NCBI GenBank assembly: GCA_050694175.1
Contig: JBOGXA010000005.1
Span: 104,347 to 168,346, forward strand
Direction: 5' to 3'
DNA length: 64,000 nt
Source: JBOGXA01 sp050694175
GTDB taxonomy: Bacteria; Actinomycetota; CADDZG01; WHSQ01
Under the pieces are notes generated by a model that was not told the DNA's origin, did not search any database, and saw only the letters and a program-made list of their open reading frames with translations. Shown in pieces: positions 26,288 through 34,551 of the stretch. A program made the translations under genes and the position numbers. Each line of letters starts with the position of its first letter. The stretch's first letter is position 1.

Positions 26288-27544
26288 TCAGCTCACCGGC
26301 AAGCTCAAGGAGACCACTGTGCCACTCCCCGTGGTGGAGTCGATCTTGAGTGTCGCCCGACCCCTGTACAGGCGGATCAACCGTTCGTGGATGTTCGGCA
26401 GCGCGCTTCCATCGCTTCTGGCAGGGGTCAGCAGAGTCGGGAGCCGATCGGGCTCGATCCCGAGTCCATCGTCGCAGACGCGTATTCGCAGCGTTCCTCC
26501 GATCGGCTCCAGCCGGGCTCTCAGTTCGACGAGGCCACCGCCGGGTTTTGACGAGATGCCATGTCTGACCGCGTTCTCTATGAGGGGCTGGATGGTGAGC
26601 ACCGGAACGGGTATAGACAAAACCTGAGGGTCGACATCGTAGCGGACCCTCAGATGATCACCGTATCTCGCCTTCTCGAGGAACAGATACGTGCGAACGA
26701 AGAAGTACTCCTCTCCGAACGGCGCCATGTGACCGGTGTGTTTCATCGCGTAACGAAGGAAGTCCGAGAGACGCACGAGTAGCCTGCGAGCCTCTTCGGC
26801 GTCGGTACGCGCCTTCATCGTGATCGTGTTCAAAGTATTGAAGAGGAAGTGCGGATTGATCTGGGCGCGCAACGCATCCAGCTTCGCTATGTCGGCGATC
26901 TGCGATTCCCGATGGGCTTGCGCAAGCTCGAGTTGAAAAGACAGCATCCCGGCCAGCCCCCGCGTCAACTCGACCAGGCTCGAGTTGGGTGGTCCAACGG
27001 TGAGCTGGTAGACGTTGAGAGATCCGACGGTGTGGCCGGCGCACATGAGCGGAGCCACGATCGCCGACCGCAGTGGACAGTCACCCTCCTTGGCAAGGTC
27101 GCACCGGAGCCCAGACTGGTCGACGACGACCACCTCGCCCGACTCGATGACCTGCCGCGTGACGCCCTCGTTGATGGGCTTGCCCGCTCGGTGGTGATCG
27201 GAGCCCGGGCCCACGAAAGCCAGCACCCGCTCCCTGTCGGTGATCGCGACTGCGTCGAGACGCATGGCATGGTGGAGGAGCCGGACGGTCTGGTCGGCCG
27301 TCTCGGCGTTCAATCCCAGACGCATGTGAGGAAGGGTCTGCTCGACCACCGACACCAGTCTTTGTTGACGACCAGCTTGGGGAGGCCTGCTCGCAGAACT
27401 CAACAGCCACCCCAGGAGCAGGCCGGTGTTGGCGCACGCGCCGACGATGACAAATGTCCACGGAGAGGAGAGGCGGACTTCGGCGAGCTCCACGAGCGCG
27501 AATGCGACTCCGATCGCCGCCGTGACGATGATGTACGTGATCAT
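26288..27544 (-). CDS. LytS-type sensor histidine kinase with GAF domain
   Basis: 418 aa from ATG 27544. The start overlaps the symporter stop (ATGA), which decides against the longer frame. Two N-terminal membrane helices, a GAF-like domain (about 75-215, PINEGVTRQVIESGEVVVV ... LRSAIVAPLMCAGHTVGSLNVY), the LytS phospho-acceptor motif AQINPHFLFNTLNTI, then the HATPase with LIENAVRHGI and RVCDDGLGI. Partner of the downstream LytTR regulator. The tight coupling to a symporter suggests it senses the symporter substrate or its flux. Confidence 0.93.
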   Translation of the reverse strand: MITYIIVTAAIGVAFALVELAEVRLSSPWTFVIVGACANTGLLLGWLLSSASRPPQAGRQQRLVSVVEQTLPHMRLGLNAETADQTVRLLHHAMRLDAVAITDRERVLAFVGPGSDHHRAGKPINEGVTRQVIESGEVVVVDQSGLRCDLAKEGDCPLRSAIVAPLMCAGHTVGSLNVYQLTVGPPNSSLVELTRGLAGMLSFQLELAQAHRESQIADIAKLDALRAQINPHFLFNTLNTITMKARTDAEEARRLLVRLSDFLRYAMKHTGHMAPFGEEYFFVRTYLFLEKARYGDHLRVRYDVDPQVLSIPVPVLTIQPLIENAVRHGISSKPGGGLVELRARLEPIGGTLRIRVCDDGLGIEPDRLPTLLTPARSDGSALPNIHERLIRLYRGRATLKIDSTTGSGTVVSLSLPVS

Positions 27545-29331
27545 GGTGGACCTTCCCCACGCGCCGCCAGGCGTGCGAGCAAAGCCTGGCGACGTTCCAT
27601 TGCGGTGCCGTGCATGCGAGCCCAAAGGGCGACGGGTTCACTCCATGACGTGCTTGAAAGCGACACCGCAATCGCCGTCAGGGCGGCGGCGGGGGCCGCG
27701 ACGATGCTCGGGAAGCTCCCGAATGGGACGGACGGCAGCCACCCGACGGTTCGTCCCGCAAGGTCGAGACCGATGAGGGCCACCGCAGTCGTTGCGCCGA
27801 CAATCATCCCGAAGATCGCTCCGGACGCGGTCACCCGTCTCCACCAGACGCACAGCAAGAAGATCGGGGTGAAGCTGGAGCCCGCCACCGCGAACGCCCA
27901 CGTCACCATGAGGGCCACACGTGGGCGGAAGTTGAGACTGGTGATTGCAATGCCGATCGCGGCTGCCATCGAGGCCGTCAGGATCACCGCGATCTGCCCA
28001 AAAAGTATCCGCCGACTCTCCGGCGCGTAAGGGTTGATGAACTGCTCGTAAACATCGTGCCCCCATGAGACTGCCGCAGCAATTAAAAGCCCCGCCACCG
28101 TGGACAGAATCGCTGCGAGAGCTGCCGTCGCCACCAGTCCCAGAAGAGGTCCGCCTCCAAGCTCGTTCGCCAGCAGCAATAGTGCTTGCTCCGGCACGCG
28201 AACCACGCCGTCGACGAAATTGGCATCGGTGGTTCCCGGAGCGACCATCCGAGGCAGCTCGGACCGAGCGGCTACGCCGAGCATGACGGCCAGGAAATAG
28301 AACGCGCCGGCGAGGCCCAGTACCCATACCGTCGAGGTTCTAGCCGCCCGCCCCGAGGTAGTCGTGAAATAGCGGTTCACGATGTGAGGGAGCCCCGCCG
28401 TGCCCAGCAGCAATGTGACGATCAGCGCGATCTGCTGCCCGAGCCCATAGCGAGACCCCGGTTCGGCGAAACGCATGGGCCTGTGCGGATGAAGGCGGTT
28501 TTGGGCGGGCAGGAGCACGTCGATCCGGCCGGCTTCCGAAGTGAGCTCCGATAGCACCCGGTCATAGCCCGCAGGGGTCATCACCGAGCGGGCGAGTTCC
28601 AAGTTCGAGCGATCACCGGCGCCGGGAGCGCGAAGCTGTTCGGGCGAAAGTCTGGCCGGCACTCCGACCGGCTTGCGCGAGATCCTTTCGACCGCTTCCG
28701 GGTACGAGAAACCCCCTCCCACCACGAGCACGGTCATCAAGAAGACGGTGAAAAAGAGCAAGCCGAACTGCAGCGCCTGATTCCAGGTGGTGCCTCGCAT
28801 TCCCCCCACGACCGCGTGCACAACAATTGCGATCGTGGTCAACAGGATGCCCGTCGCATACGGAGACAGACCTCCCAGCCCCCGGCCTACGAGCGTGTCC
28901 CAAGTGAGGCCAGCTGCGGCCATCTGTGGGATCAGATAGATGAGCACGATGAGCTGGACGACGGCGACCGCGGTCACCCTTACTCCCTGAGAGGAGAACC
29001 GGTGCGCAAGGAAGTCGGGAATGGAGAACTGACCCGCCCGCCTCAGCGGCGCTGCGAGGAACAGCAGCAGCACCAAGAAGCCGGCGGCGAATCCCGTCGC
29101 GAACCACACGCCGTCGAGACCCGAAGCGTAGACGGCTCCGGCAACGCCTAGGAAGGAGGCGGCCGAGAAGTAATCGCCACAAATGGCGCAGGCATTCAGG
29201 AACGAGCCCACCTGCCTGCGGGCCAGATAGAAGTCCAGCGTCGTCGAAGTCGACCGCCTGACTCCCCACGACACAGCGAGCATGGCCAGAACGAGAGCGA
29301 GCGCTGCCGCCAATCCCTGAAGATCAAGCAT
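27541..29331 (-). CDS. Cation/acetate-type symporter (SSS family, ActP-like)
   Basis: 596 aa from ATG 29331, which overlaps the DUF485-like gene by eight bases; the longer upstream frame is Arg-rich shadow. SSS features: DFYLARRQVGSFLNACAICGDYFSAASFLG, GGMRGTTWNQALQFGLLF, and an ALAAILSTVAGLLIAAA region. A ~100-residue hydrophilic loop in the middle (SPEQLRAPGAGDRSNLELAR) is typical of the ActP/DhlC-like subgroup that pairs with DUF485. It is coupled to the LytS kinase, so transport and sensing are in one transcript. Confidence 0.9.
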   Translation of the reverse strand: MLDLQGLAAALALVLAMLAVSWGVRRSTSTTLDFYLARRQVGSFLNACAICGDYFSAASFLGVAGAVYASGLDGVWFATGFAAGFLVLLLFLAAPLRRAGQFSIPDFLAHRFSSQGVRVTAVAVVQLIVLIYLIPQMAAAGLTWDTLVGRGLGGLSPYATGILLTTIAIVVHAVVGGMRGTTWNQALQFGLLFFTVFLMTVLVVGGGFSYPEAVERISRKPVGVPARLSPEQLRAPGAGDRSNLELARSVMTPAGYDRVLSELTSEAGRIDVLLPAQNRLHPHRPMRFAEPGSRYGLGQQIALIVTLLLGTAGLPHIVNRYFTTTSGRAARTSTVWVLGLAGAFYFLAVMLGVAARSELPRMVAPGTTDANFVDGVVRVPEQALLLLANELGGGPLLGLVATAALAAILSTVAGLLIAAAVSWGHDVYEQFINPYAPESRRILFGQIAVILTASMAAAIGIAITSLNFRPRVALMVTWAFAVAGSSFTPIFLLCVWWRRVTASGAIFGMIVGATTAVALIGLDLAGRTVGWLPSVPFGSFPSIVAAPAAALTAIAVSLSSTSWSEPVALWARMHGTAMERRQALLARLAARGEGPP

Positions 29332-29857
29332 CGGATACGCCTGTCCCCGGCGGCGTGAGGGTGTCCTCCGTGCCGAACTCCGATGTCTTCTCCTCCGGCC
29401 GGCCCAGCATCTCGTCCTCGATGTGGTCGGCGAAGCGCGCATAGGCGATCGCGATCACGATGAAAACGACATAAAGAAAGGCGATCATGGCGAGAAAGTT
29501 GAGCGTGAGCCCGCCCCATAAGGGTCGAGCGAACCACCACGGGGAGAGCTTCGACAGCACGGGAACCGCCAGGAGCAACGCGAAGCATGCCAGCGCGTAC
29601 TCGATGGCCACCCGCCTCACGCTTCTAGCGACGGCGTCGACCTCTTCGATGGAGTCAAACTCGGCCTCGCCGGTCAACGAGGGCGGGATTTGAGAAGGTT
29701 CCGCTGTGGTGCTTGGATGGCGAAACGGTTCTTGTGGAGGCTGAACGGTCGAATGGTCGAGCTCAGCGGTACGAGGGCCGCCTTCAGTGGGAGCGTCCCC
29801 ATCGACCGCGGGAGCGTGCTCATCGAACATGTGGTTCGACCGCTCTCCCGTTGCCAC
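29324..29857 (-). CDS. DUF485-like small subunit of the symporter
   Basis: 177 aa, or 168 aa if ATG 29830 is used. A ~75-residue hydrophilic extension precedes a two-helix membrane unit: VRRVAIEYALACFALLLAVPVL and LWGGLTLNFLAMIAFLYVVFIVIAIAYARFADHIEDEM, with the DUF485-type ending. DUF485 proteins (YjcH) accompany ActP acetate permeases. The unusual N-terminal extension is rich in Pro/Glu/Thr. First gene of the symporter-LytS-LytT operon. Confidence 0.75.
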   Translation of the reverse strand: MATGERSNHMFDEHAPAVDGDAPTEGGPRTAELDHSTVQPPQEPFRHPSTTAEPSQIPPSLTGEAEFDSIEEVDAVARSVRRVAIEYALACFALLLAVPVLSKLSPWWFARPLWGGLTLNFLAMIAFLYVVFIVIAIAYARFADHIEDEMLGRPEEKTSEFGTEDTLTPPGTGVSDA

Positions 29858-29978
29858 CGCCCCCTACCCGAAAAGGGTTTCACCCGCCCCGTTAGAACGT
29901 GTCAGGTTTTAACGGTCAGTCGTAAACCATAACGAAGACAGCATCTGGCGTATACCGCAACTGTCGACGCACACGGGG
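29858..29978. promoter_or_regulatory. Divergent promoter region, symporter operon / acsA
   Basis: The only space between the divergent DUF485-symporter-LytS-LytT operon and acsA. It is AT-richer than its surroundings around 29905-29945. Because the operon carries a LytTR regulator and acsA handles acetate, this is where a shared LytTR operator would be expected; no clear direct-repeat site is visible by eye. Confidence 0.4.
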
Positions 29979-31958
29979 GTGATGGGCGTGCACGAGAACG
30001 AAGTCGAGCGGACCATCGAAGCGCTGCTCGAGGAGCGCCGCACCTTCGAACCCCCCGAGGAGTTCGCCCGGCGGGCCAACGCCGGGGACCACGCGATCTA
30101 CCAGCACGCCGAGAAGGATCCCGACGGCTGGTGGGAGTCACAGGCCGAGCGCCTCGACTGGTTCGAACGCTGGGACAAGGTCTTCGAGTGGGATCCGCCA
30201 CATCACAGCTGGTTTCTTGGCGGCAAGCTAAACGCCTCCTACAACTGTCTGGACCGCCACCTTGACTCCGCCGGCGACCGCGTCGCGTACCACTGGATCG
30301 GCGAGCCGGGAGACACGCGAACCGTCACGTACAAGGACCTTCACGAAGACACGTGCAGGCTCGCCAACGTGCTCAAGGACCTCGGCGTCAAGAAGGGCGA
30401 CCCGGTCGCCGTGTACCTCCCCATGATCCCCGAGCTTCCGATCGCCATGCTCGCGTGCGCGCGCATCGGCGCGCCCCACTCGGTGGTGTTCGGTGGGTTC
30501 TCCGCCGAGAGCCTGCGTGACCGCATCAACGACTGCGAGGCCAAGGTGTTGATCACCGCAGACGGCGGCTACAGGCGCGGGGAGATCGTGCCGCTGAAGG
30601 AGAACGCGGACGAGGGCCTCGAGGAGACGCCGTCGATCGAGAAGGTCCTCGTCGTCAGACGAACGGGGGAGGACGTCTCGATGACCGATGGGCGTGACCT
30701 CGTTTACCACGAGCTCGTCTCCACCGCACCGCTGGAATGCGAGGCCGACCCACTGGATGCTGAGGACATCCTGTATCTCCTGTACACGTCGGGGACCACG
30801 GGCAAGCCAAAGGGGATAGTGCACACAACAGGCGGATACCTCACGGGCGTGTCATCGACGCACCACAACATCTTCGATATCAAGCCCGAGGCCGACGTCT
30901 ACTGGTGTGCGGCCGACATCGGATGGGTCACCGGCCACTCCTACATCGTGTATGGCCCCCTTGCCAACGGCTGCACCTCGATCCTCTACGAGGGCGCGCC
31001 CGACTGGCCCGACAAGGATCGGTGGTGGTCGATCGTGGAGGAGTACGGGGTCACGATTCTGTACACCGCGCCGACTGCGATCCGAACGTTCATGAAGTGG
31101 AGCACCGACTACCCCGCAAAGCACGATCTGTCATCGCTGCGTTTGCTCGGCACGGTGGGCGAGCCGATCAACCCCGAGGCGTGGATGTGGTACCAGGAGT
31201 TCATCGGCGGCGGCAAGACGCCGGTCGTGGACACCTGGTGGCAGACCGAGACGGGGATGATCATGATCACGCCGCTGCCCGGGCTCACGACGCTCAAGCC
31301 CGGGTCGGCGACCAAGCCCTACCCGGGCGTGTTTGCGGACGTCCTCGACGACCAGGGCAGCCCGGTCGGCAAAGGAGGAGGCGGTTATCTCGTGCTCACG
31401 CGCCCGGTGCCGGGCATGTTTCGCACGATCTACAGGGACGACAAGCGCTACCGCGAGACCTACTTTGCCAAGTACGGGAACGAGAAGTACTTTGCCGGCG
31501 ACGGCGCCAAGCTGGACGAGGACGGCGATTTCTGGCTGCTCGGGCGAGTCGACGATGTCATGAACATCGCCGGGCACCGTATCTCGACTTACGAGGTCGA
31601 ATCCGCGCTCGTCGACCACGAAACGGTCGCCGAAGCGGCGGTAGTGAGCAGAAAGGATCCCAAGGAAGGCGAGGCCATCGTCGCCTACGTCACGCTCAAG
31701 GCCGGGATCGAGGGCGATGAGCAACTGATGACCGATCTGAGAGCCCACGTCGCCAAGGTCATCGGCAAAATTGCGCGACCACAGTCGATCGTCTTCACGG
31801 ACGATCTGCCCAAAACTCGCTCAGGCAAGATCATGCGGCGACTGCTTCGCGACGTCGCCGAGGAGCGAGAACTTGGGGATGTCACCACGCTACTGAACGC
31901 CCCAATCCTGGACGAGATCCGAAACAAGGCGAGAGTCCTGAAAGGACAGGAGGAGTAG
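29979..31958 (+). CDS. acsA: Acetyl-CoA synthetase
   Basis: 659 aa, usual Acs length. Activates acetate with ATP and CoA to acetyl-CoA. Adenylation motifs: YLLYTSGTTGKPKGIVHT (P-loop), DTWWQTETG, and the C-terminal GRVDDVMNIAGHRIST hinge; the acetylation-regulated lysine is in LPKTRSGKIMRRLLR. GTG start 29979, directly followed by an in-frame ATG that is equally possible. Divergent from an ActP-like symporter with LytS/LytT, making an acetate uptake-and-activation unit. Confidence 0.97.
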   Translation: MMGVHENEVERTIEALLEERRTFEPPEEFARRANAGDHAIYQHAEKDPDGWWESQAERLDWFERWDKVFEWDPPHHSWFLGGKLNASYNCLDRHLDSAGDRVAYHWIGEPGDTRTVTYKDLHEDTCRLANVLKDLGVKKGDPVAVYLPMIPELPIAMLACARIGAPHSVVFGGFSAESLRDRINDCEAKVLITADGGYRRGEIVPLKENADEGLEETPSIEKVLVVRRTGEDVSMTDGRDLVYHELVSTAPLECEADPLDAEDILYLLYTSGTTGKPKGIVHTTGGYLTGVSSTHHNIFDIKPEADVYWCAADIGWVTGHSYIVYGPLANGCTSILYEGAPDWPDKDRWWSIVEEYGVTILYTAPTAIRTFMKWSTDYPAKHDLSSLRLLGTVGEPINPEAWMWYQEFIGGGKTPVVDTWWQTETGMIMITPLPGLTTLKPGSATKPYPGVFADVLDDQGSPVGKGGGGYLVLTRPVPGMFRTIYRDDKRYRETYFAKYGNEKYFAGDGAKLDEDGDFWLLGRVDDVMNIAGHRISTYEVESALVDHETVAEAAVVSRKDPKEGEAIVAYVTLKAGIEGDEQLMTDLRAHVAKVIGKIARPQSIVFTDDLPKTRSGKIMRRLLRDVAEERELGDVTTLLNAPILDEIRNKARVLKGQEE

Positions 31959-31969
31959 GCGCCAGCACT

Positions 31970-32318
31970 CAGCTGTCGGTCGTCAGCGGCATCGACGACC
32001 ACTCAAGGTTCTGTGTCATCGCCAAGCTGGTTGCTCGGGCAACCGCAAGACCGGTGTGCGATGCGCTCATGGAAGGGCTGTCCCGCCACGGGGTGCCCGA
32101 GCAGATCCTGACCGATATTCAAACTTACTTGCGCCCTTGGATGCTTGGATCAGGCGGCCGACGAGACGAGGATTTAAGGGACCGGCGCCCACCCGCCGCC
32201 GTTGCTTGACCGACCGGAGCGCAGCGCCCCTTTCCAAGCCTCATGGGAAGCCGAGAATGATTCAAAATGTGGCATAGCTACCGGAGCCATTTCGGGACAC
32301 GGGTCCCGAGACTTCACA
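31970..32318 (+). mobile_element. IS481-type element relic with one preserved end
   Basis: Bases 31970-32119 encode LSVVSGIDDHSRFCVIAKLV ... HGVPEQILTD, the rve core of an IS481-family transposase, cut at both sides. Around 32235-32277 the tail LSKPHGKPRMIQ then stop matches the C-terminus QPNGKPRKM of the copy entering at 64000. The terminal block CTACCGGAGCC...GGGACACGGGT...GAGACTTCACA (32275-32318) is shared with that copy. An internal deletion removed most of the gene. The following 230 bases, to 32550, hold no supportable gene. Confidence 0.75.
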
Positions 32319-32550
32319 CATCACCCGAGTTCATATGACAGCTGGAAAGCCGGTGTTCCGCCGTGGGGAGCGGTGAATTCACCCCCGCCCGTTATGTCGG
32401 CGAGATCCCCGGTCCCGACCCGGTGACCACGGCCCACCGTCCGGCGGCCTTCTGACCATCGAATGTTCCCACCGAGGTGACGACGAACCCGCCCGCCTGG
32501 TCGCAACGACGCCCCCTAGAGGTGTCCCCCTGTCGTCTGAAGAGGACGGG

Positions 32551-33183
32551 CTAGGCGGCCACCAGCTCGGCCAGGAGCCTCTTCACCTTCTGAGCGATCT
32601 CGTCCCTGATCTGCCGAACCTGATCGATGGGTTTCCCAGCGGGGTCCTCGATCACCCAGTCCTCGTATCTCTTTCCCGGGAAGATCGGACAGGCATCGCC
32701 GCAGCCCATCGTGATCACGACATCCGCGGCTCTTACGACCTCATCGGTCATGGGTTTCGGGAACTCCGTGGATAAATCGATGCCGATCTCGTCCATAACG
32801 GCGGTGACGTTGGCGTGTATCTCGTCCGCGGGCGTCGAGCCGGCAGACCTCACGTGCACTTTGCCGCCTGCAGCGGCGTCAAGTAGTGCGGCCGCCATCT
32901 GTGATCTACCGGCATTGTGGACGCACACGAAGAGGACCTCGGGTACCTCCTTCATGAGCACACCCTCCGCTTGCGCGTGGGCCTGAAGGCGTTCCTTCGC
33001 AAACCTGTAGGTGAACAGAGGGAGGAAATTCTTAACCTTGGCACCGCTGAGCGCATCAAGAGACTCTCCCACGAATCTCTTCACTGTCTCGGGCGAAAAG
33101 GTGCCTGCGAACTCGTCACATAGCCGATCCACTGCGTGCACGATCAGCTCGTCCCCCGACTGATACTGCCCCCAGCTCTTCAC
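32551..33183 (-). CDS. arsC: Arsenate reductase (LMW-phosphatase type) with N-terminal helical domain
   Basis: 210 aa. The first ~70 residues form the three-helix-bundle domain seen in actinobacterial ArsC proteins (VDRLCDEFAGTFSPETVKRFV). The catalytic LMW-PTPase domain then has the P-loop VCVHNAGRSQMAAALL (CX5R), the redox pair in MGCGDACP, and EDPAGKP. Reduces arsenate to arsenite, probably with thioredoxin. No ars efflux gene is nearby, so it stands alone. GTG start. Confidence 0.88.
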   Translation of the reverse strand: MKSWGQYQSGDELIVHAVDRLCDEFAGTFSPETVKRFVGESLDALSGAKVKNFLPLFTYRFAKERLQAHAQAEGVLMKEVPEVLFVCVHNAGRSQMAAALLDAAAGGKVHVRSAGSTPADEIHANVTAVMDEIGIDLSTEFPKPMTDEVVRAADVVITMGCGDACPIFPGKRYEDWVIEDPAGKPIDQVRQIRDEIAQKVKRLLAELVAA

Positions 33184-33410
33184 ACTGCCCTCTTACCAAG
33201 CCCGGCTGGCCGTGATGTGGCCGGAATCTGAACATGAAGCAAACCCGCCGCGACCTCGTGACCTCGAGTCCGGCAACAGCACATCGTTGATTGGAACTCC
33301 TCCCCCGGATCACGAGATCGAGGGCATGGCGAATGTCTCCACGACTGCCCTGCCTCCATGGGGGGTTCGTAAGGCGACGGATTGTTGCAATAGAGATCTC
33401 TCAAATCCGT

Positions 33411-33433
33411 TAACGCAACCCTAGTTCGCGTTA
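33411..33433. promoter_or_regulatory. Candidate TetR operator
   Basis: TAACGC and GCGTTA form a dyad separated by 11 bases, ending ten bases before the TetR start codon at 33444. The size and position fit an autoregulatory TetR operator. Confidence 0.45.
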
Positions 33434-33443
33434 GGTTCGGGCA

Positions 33444-34040
33444 GTGTCGGCGATCCAGCGCACAGCCACTCGGCGACGCCCGGGAGGGCGCACGGCTCGA
33501 GTCCGCGCCTCGGTCCTAAAGGCTTTCCTCGAGGAGCTCGCCGATCGCGGGTTCGCATCGATCAGTTTCGAGGGCGTCGCGGATCGCGCCGGCGTACACA
33601 AGACCACTCTCTACCGAAGATGGCCGAACACAAACGCGCTTCTGCGCGAGGCGGCTCGCGAGCTGTCGGCCAACGGCTCCTCGAGTCCCGACTCGGGGAC
33701 GTTCCGTGACGACCTTCGAATGCTGGCCCGCAAGGCCGCCGCGAGCTTGCGATCCCCGCTGGCCGAGGCCATGCTGCGCGCGGTTGTGGCAGAGGCGAAC
33801 GGCGACCCCGAGCTTGCCGAGGTCGCCCGCAGGTATTGGGGCACGCGACTCGACCTCGCCGCAGACATCGTTCGGCGCGCCGTCGAACGCGCCGAAGTGC
33901 CCCTCTCCACGGATCCCCATCTGTTGATCGAAACGTTGCTGGGACCCATATACCTGCGCGCCCTTGTGATGCAAGAGGCTGTGGACGAGGCGTACATCGA
34001 AAGGCTTGTGGATGAGACCGTGGCTCGGGCCACCAGATGA
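33444..34040 (+). CDS. TetR/AcrR-family regulator
   Basis: 198 aa, GTG start. N-terminal helix-turn-helix: FLEELADRGFASISFEGVADRAGVHKTTLYRRWPNTNALL. The ligand domain contains RYWGTRLDLAADIVRRAVERAEVP, typical of the TetR C-terminal 'YWxxR...' subgroup. A dyad sits just upstream (33411-33433). The VOC protein gene follows after 25 bases and may be its target. Confidence 0.9.
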   Translation: MSAIQRTATRRRPGGRTARVRASVLKAFLEELADRGFASISFEGVADRAGVHKTTLYRRWPNTNALLREAARELSANGSSSPDSGTFRDDLRMLARKAAASLRSPLAEAMLRAVVAEANGDPELAEVARRYWGTRLDLAADIVRRAVERAEVPLSTDPHLLIETLLGPIYLRALVMQEAVDEAYIERLVDETVARATR

Positions 34041-34065
34041 GCGGCGGTGCCGCAGGAGGAGTGAG

Positions 34066-34491
34066 ATGGCAGACGAGTACCCCGACGTCATTCCGATGCT
34101 TGCCTACGAAGACGGCGTTCGCGCGCTGGAGTGGCTCGGCAATGCGTTCGGATTTGGCGAGCGCGTCAGGTGGATCAATCCTGACGGAACGTTGAGTCAC
34201 GGTGAAATGACCACGGGCGATGGGGTGATCATGCTGGCCACTCCGTCACCCGATTACCAGGGTCCAAGACGACATCGTGAGACCTGCGAACCCGCCCGCA
34301 GGTGGTCGTCGGTACCGTGGGTGATCGACGGCGTGCTCGTGTATGTGGACGACGTCCCTTCGCACTTCGAGCGAGCTAAGCGCAGCGGAGCAACGATCCT
34401 GTCTGAGATCGAGGAGGACGACCCCGGGCGCCGCTACCGGGCCGAGGACCCGGAAGGACACCGGTGGATGTTCATGGAACGACAGAGTTAG
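34066..34491 (+). CDS. VOC (glyoxalase/PhnB-like) protein
   Basis: 141 aa from ATG 34066, preceded by AGGAGGAG. The longer upstream frame overlaps the TetR gene. Paired beta-alpha-beta units are seen in MLAYEDGVRALEWLGNAFGFGERVRW and VLVYVDDVPSHFERAKRSGATILSE, ending RYRAEDPEGHRWMFME, the usual PhnB-like pattern with metal-ligand His/Glu positions (HGEM, GHRWMF). Substrate unknown. Confidence 0.82.
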   Translation: MADEYPDVIPMLAYEDGVRALEWLGNAFGFGERVRWINPDGTLSHGEMTTGDGVIMLATPSPDYQGPRRHRETCEPARRWSSVPWVIDGVLVYVDDVPSHFERAKRSGATILSEIEEDDPGRRYRAEDPEGHRWMFMERQS

Positions 34492-34551
34492 CTGCCGACG
34501 GATCGCTGTTCCGAGCGGCAATGCACGACCGCCCGGTAGGATCGGCCTCAG

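Noticed and set aside
26849..28030. 393-codon frame opposite the LytS kinase
   Set aside because: Antisense to the kinase and symporter, both with intact motifs; no recognisable features.
32319..32550. Small frames on either strand after the IS481 relic
   Set aside because: No ribosome site, no family pattern, and they span IS debris.
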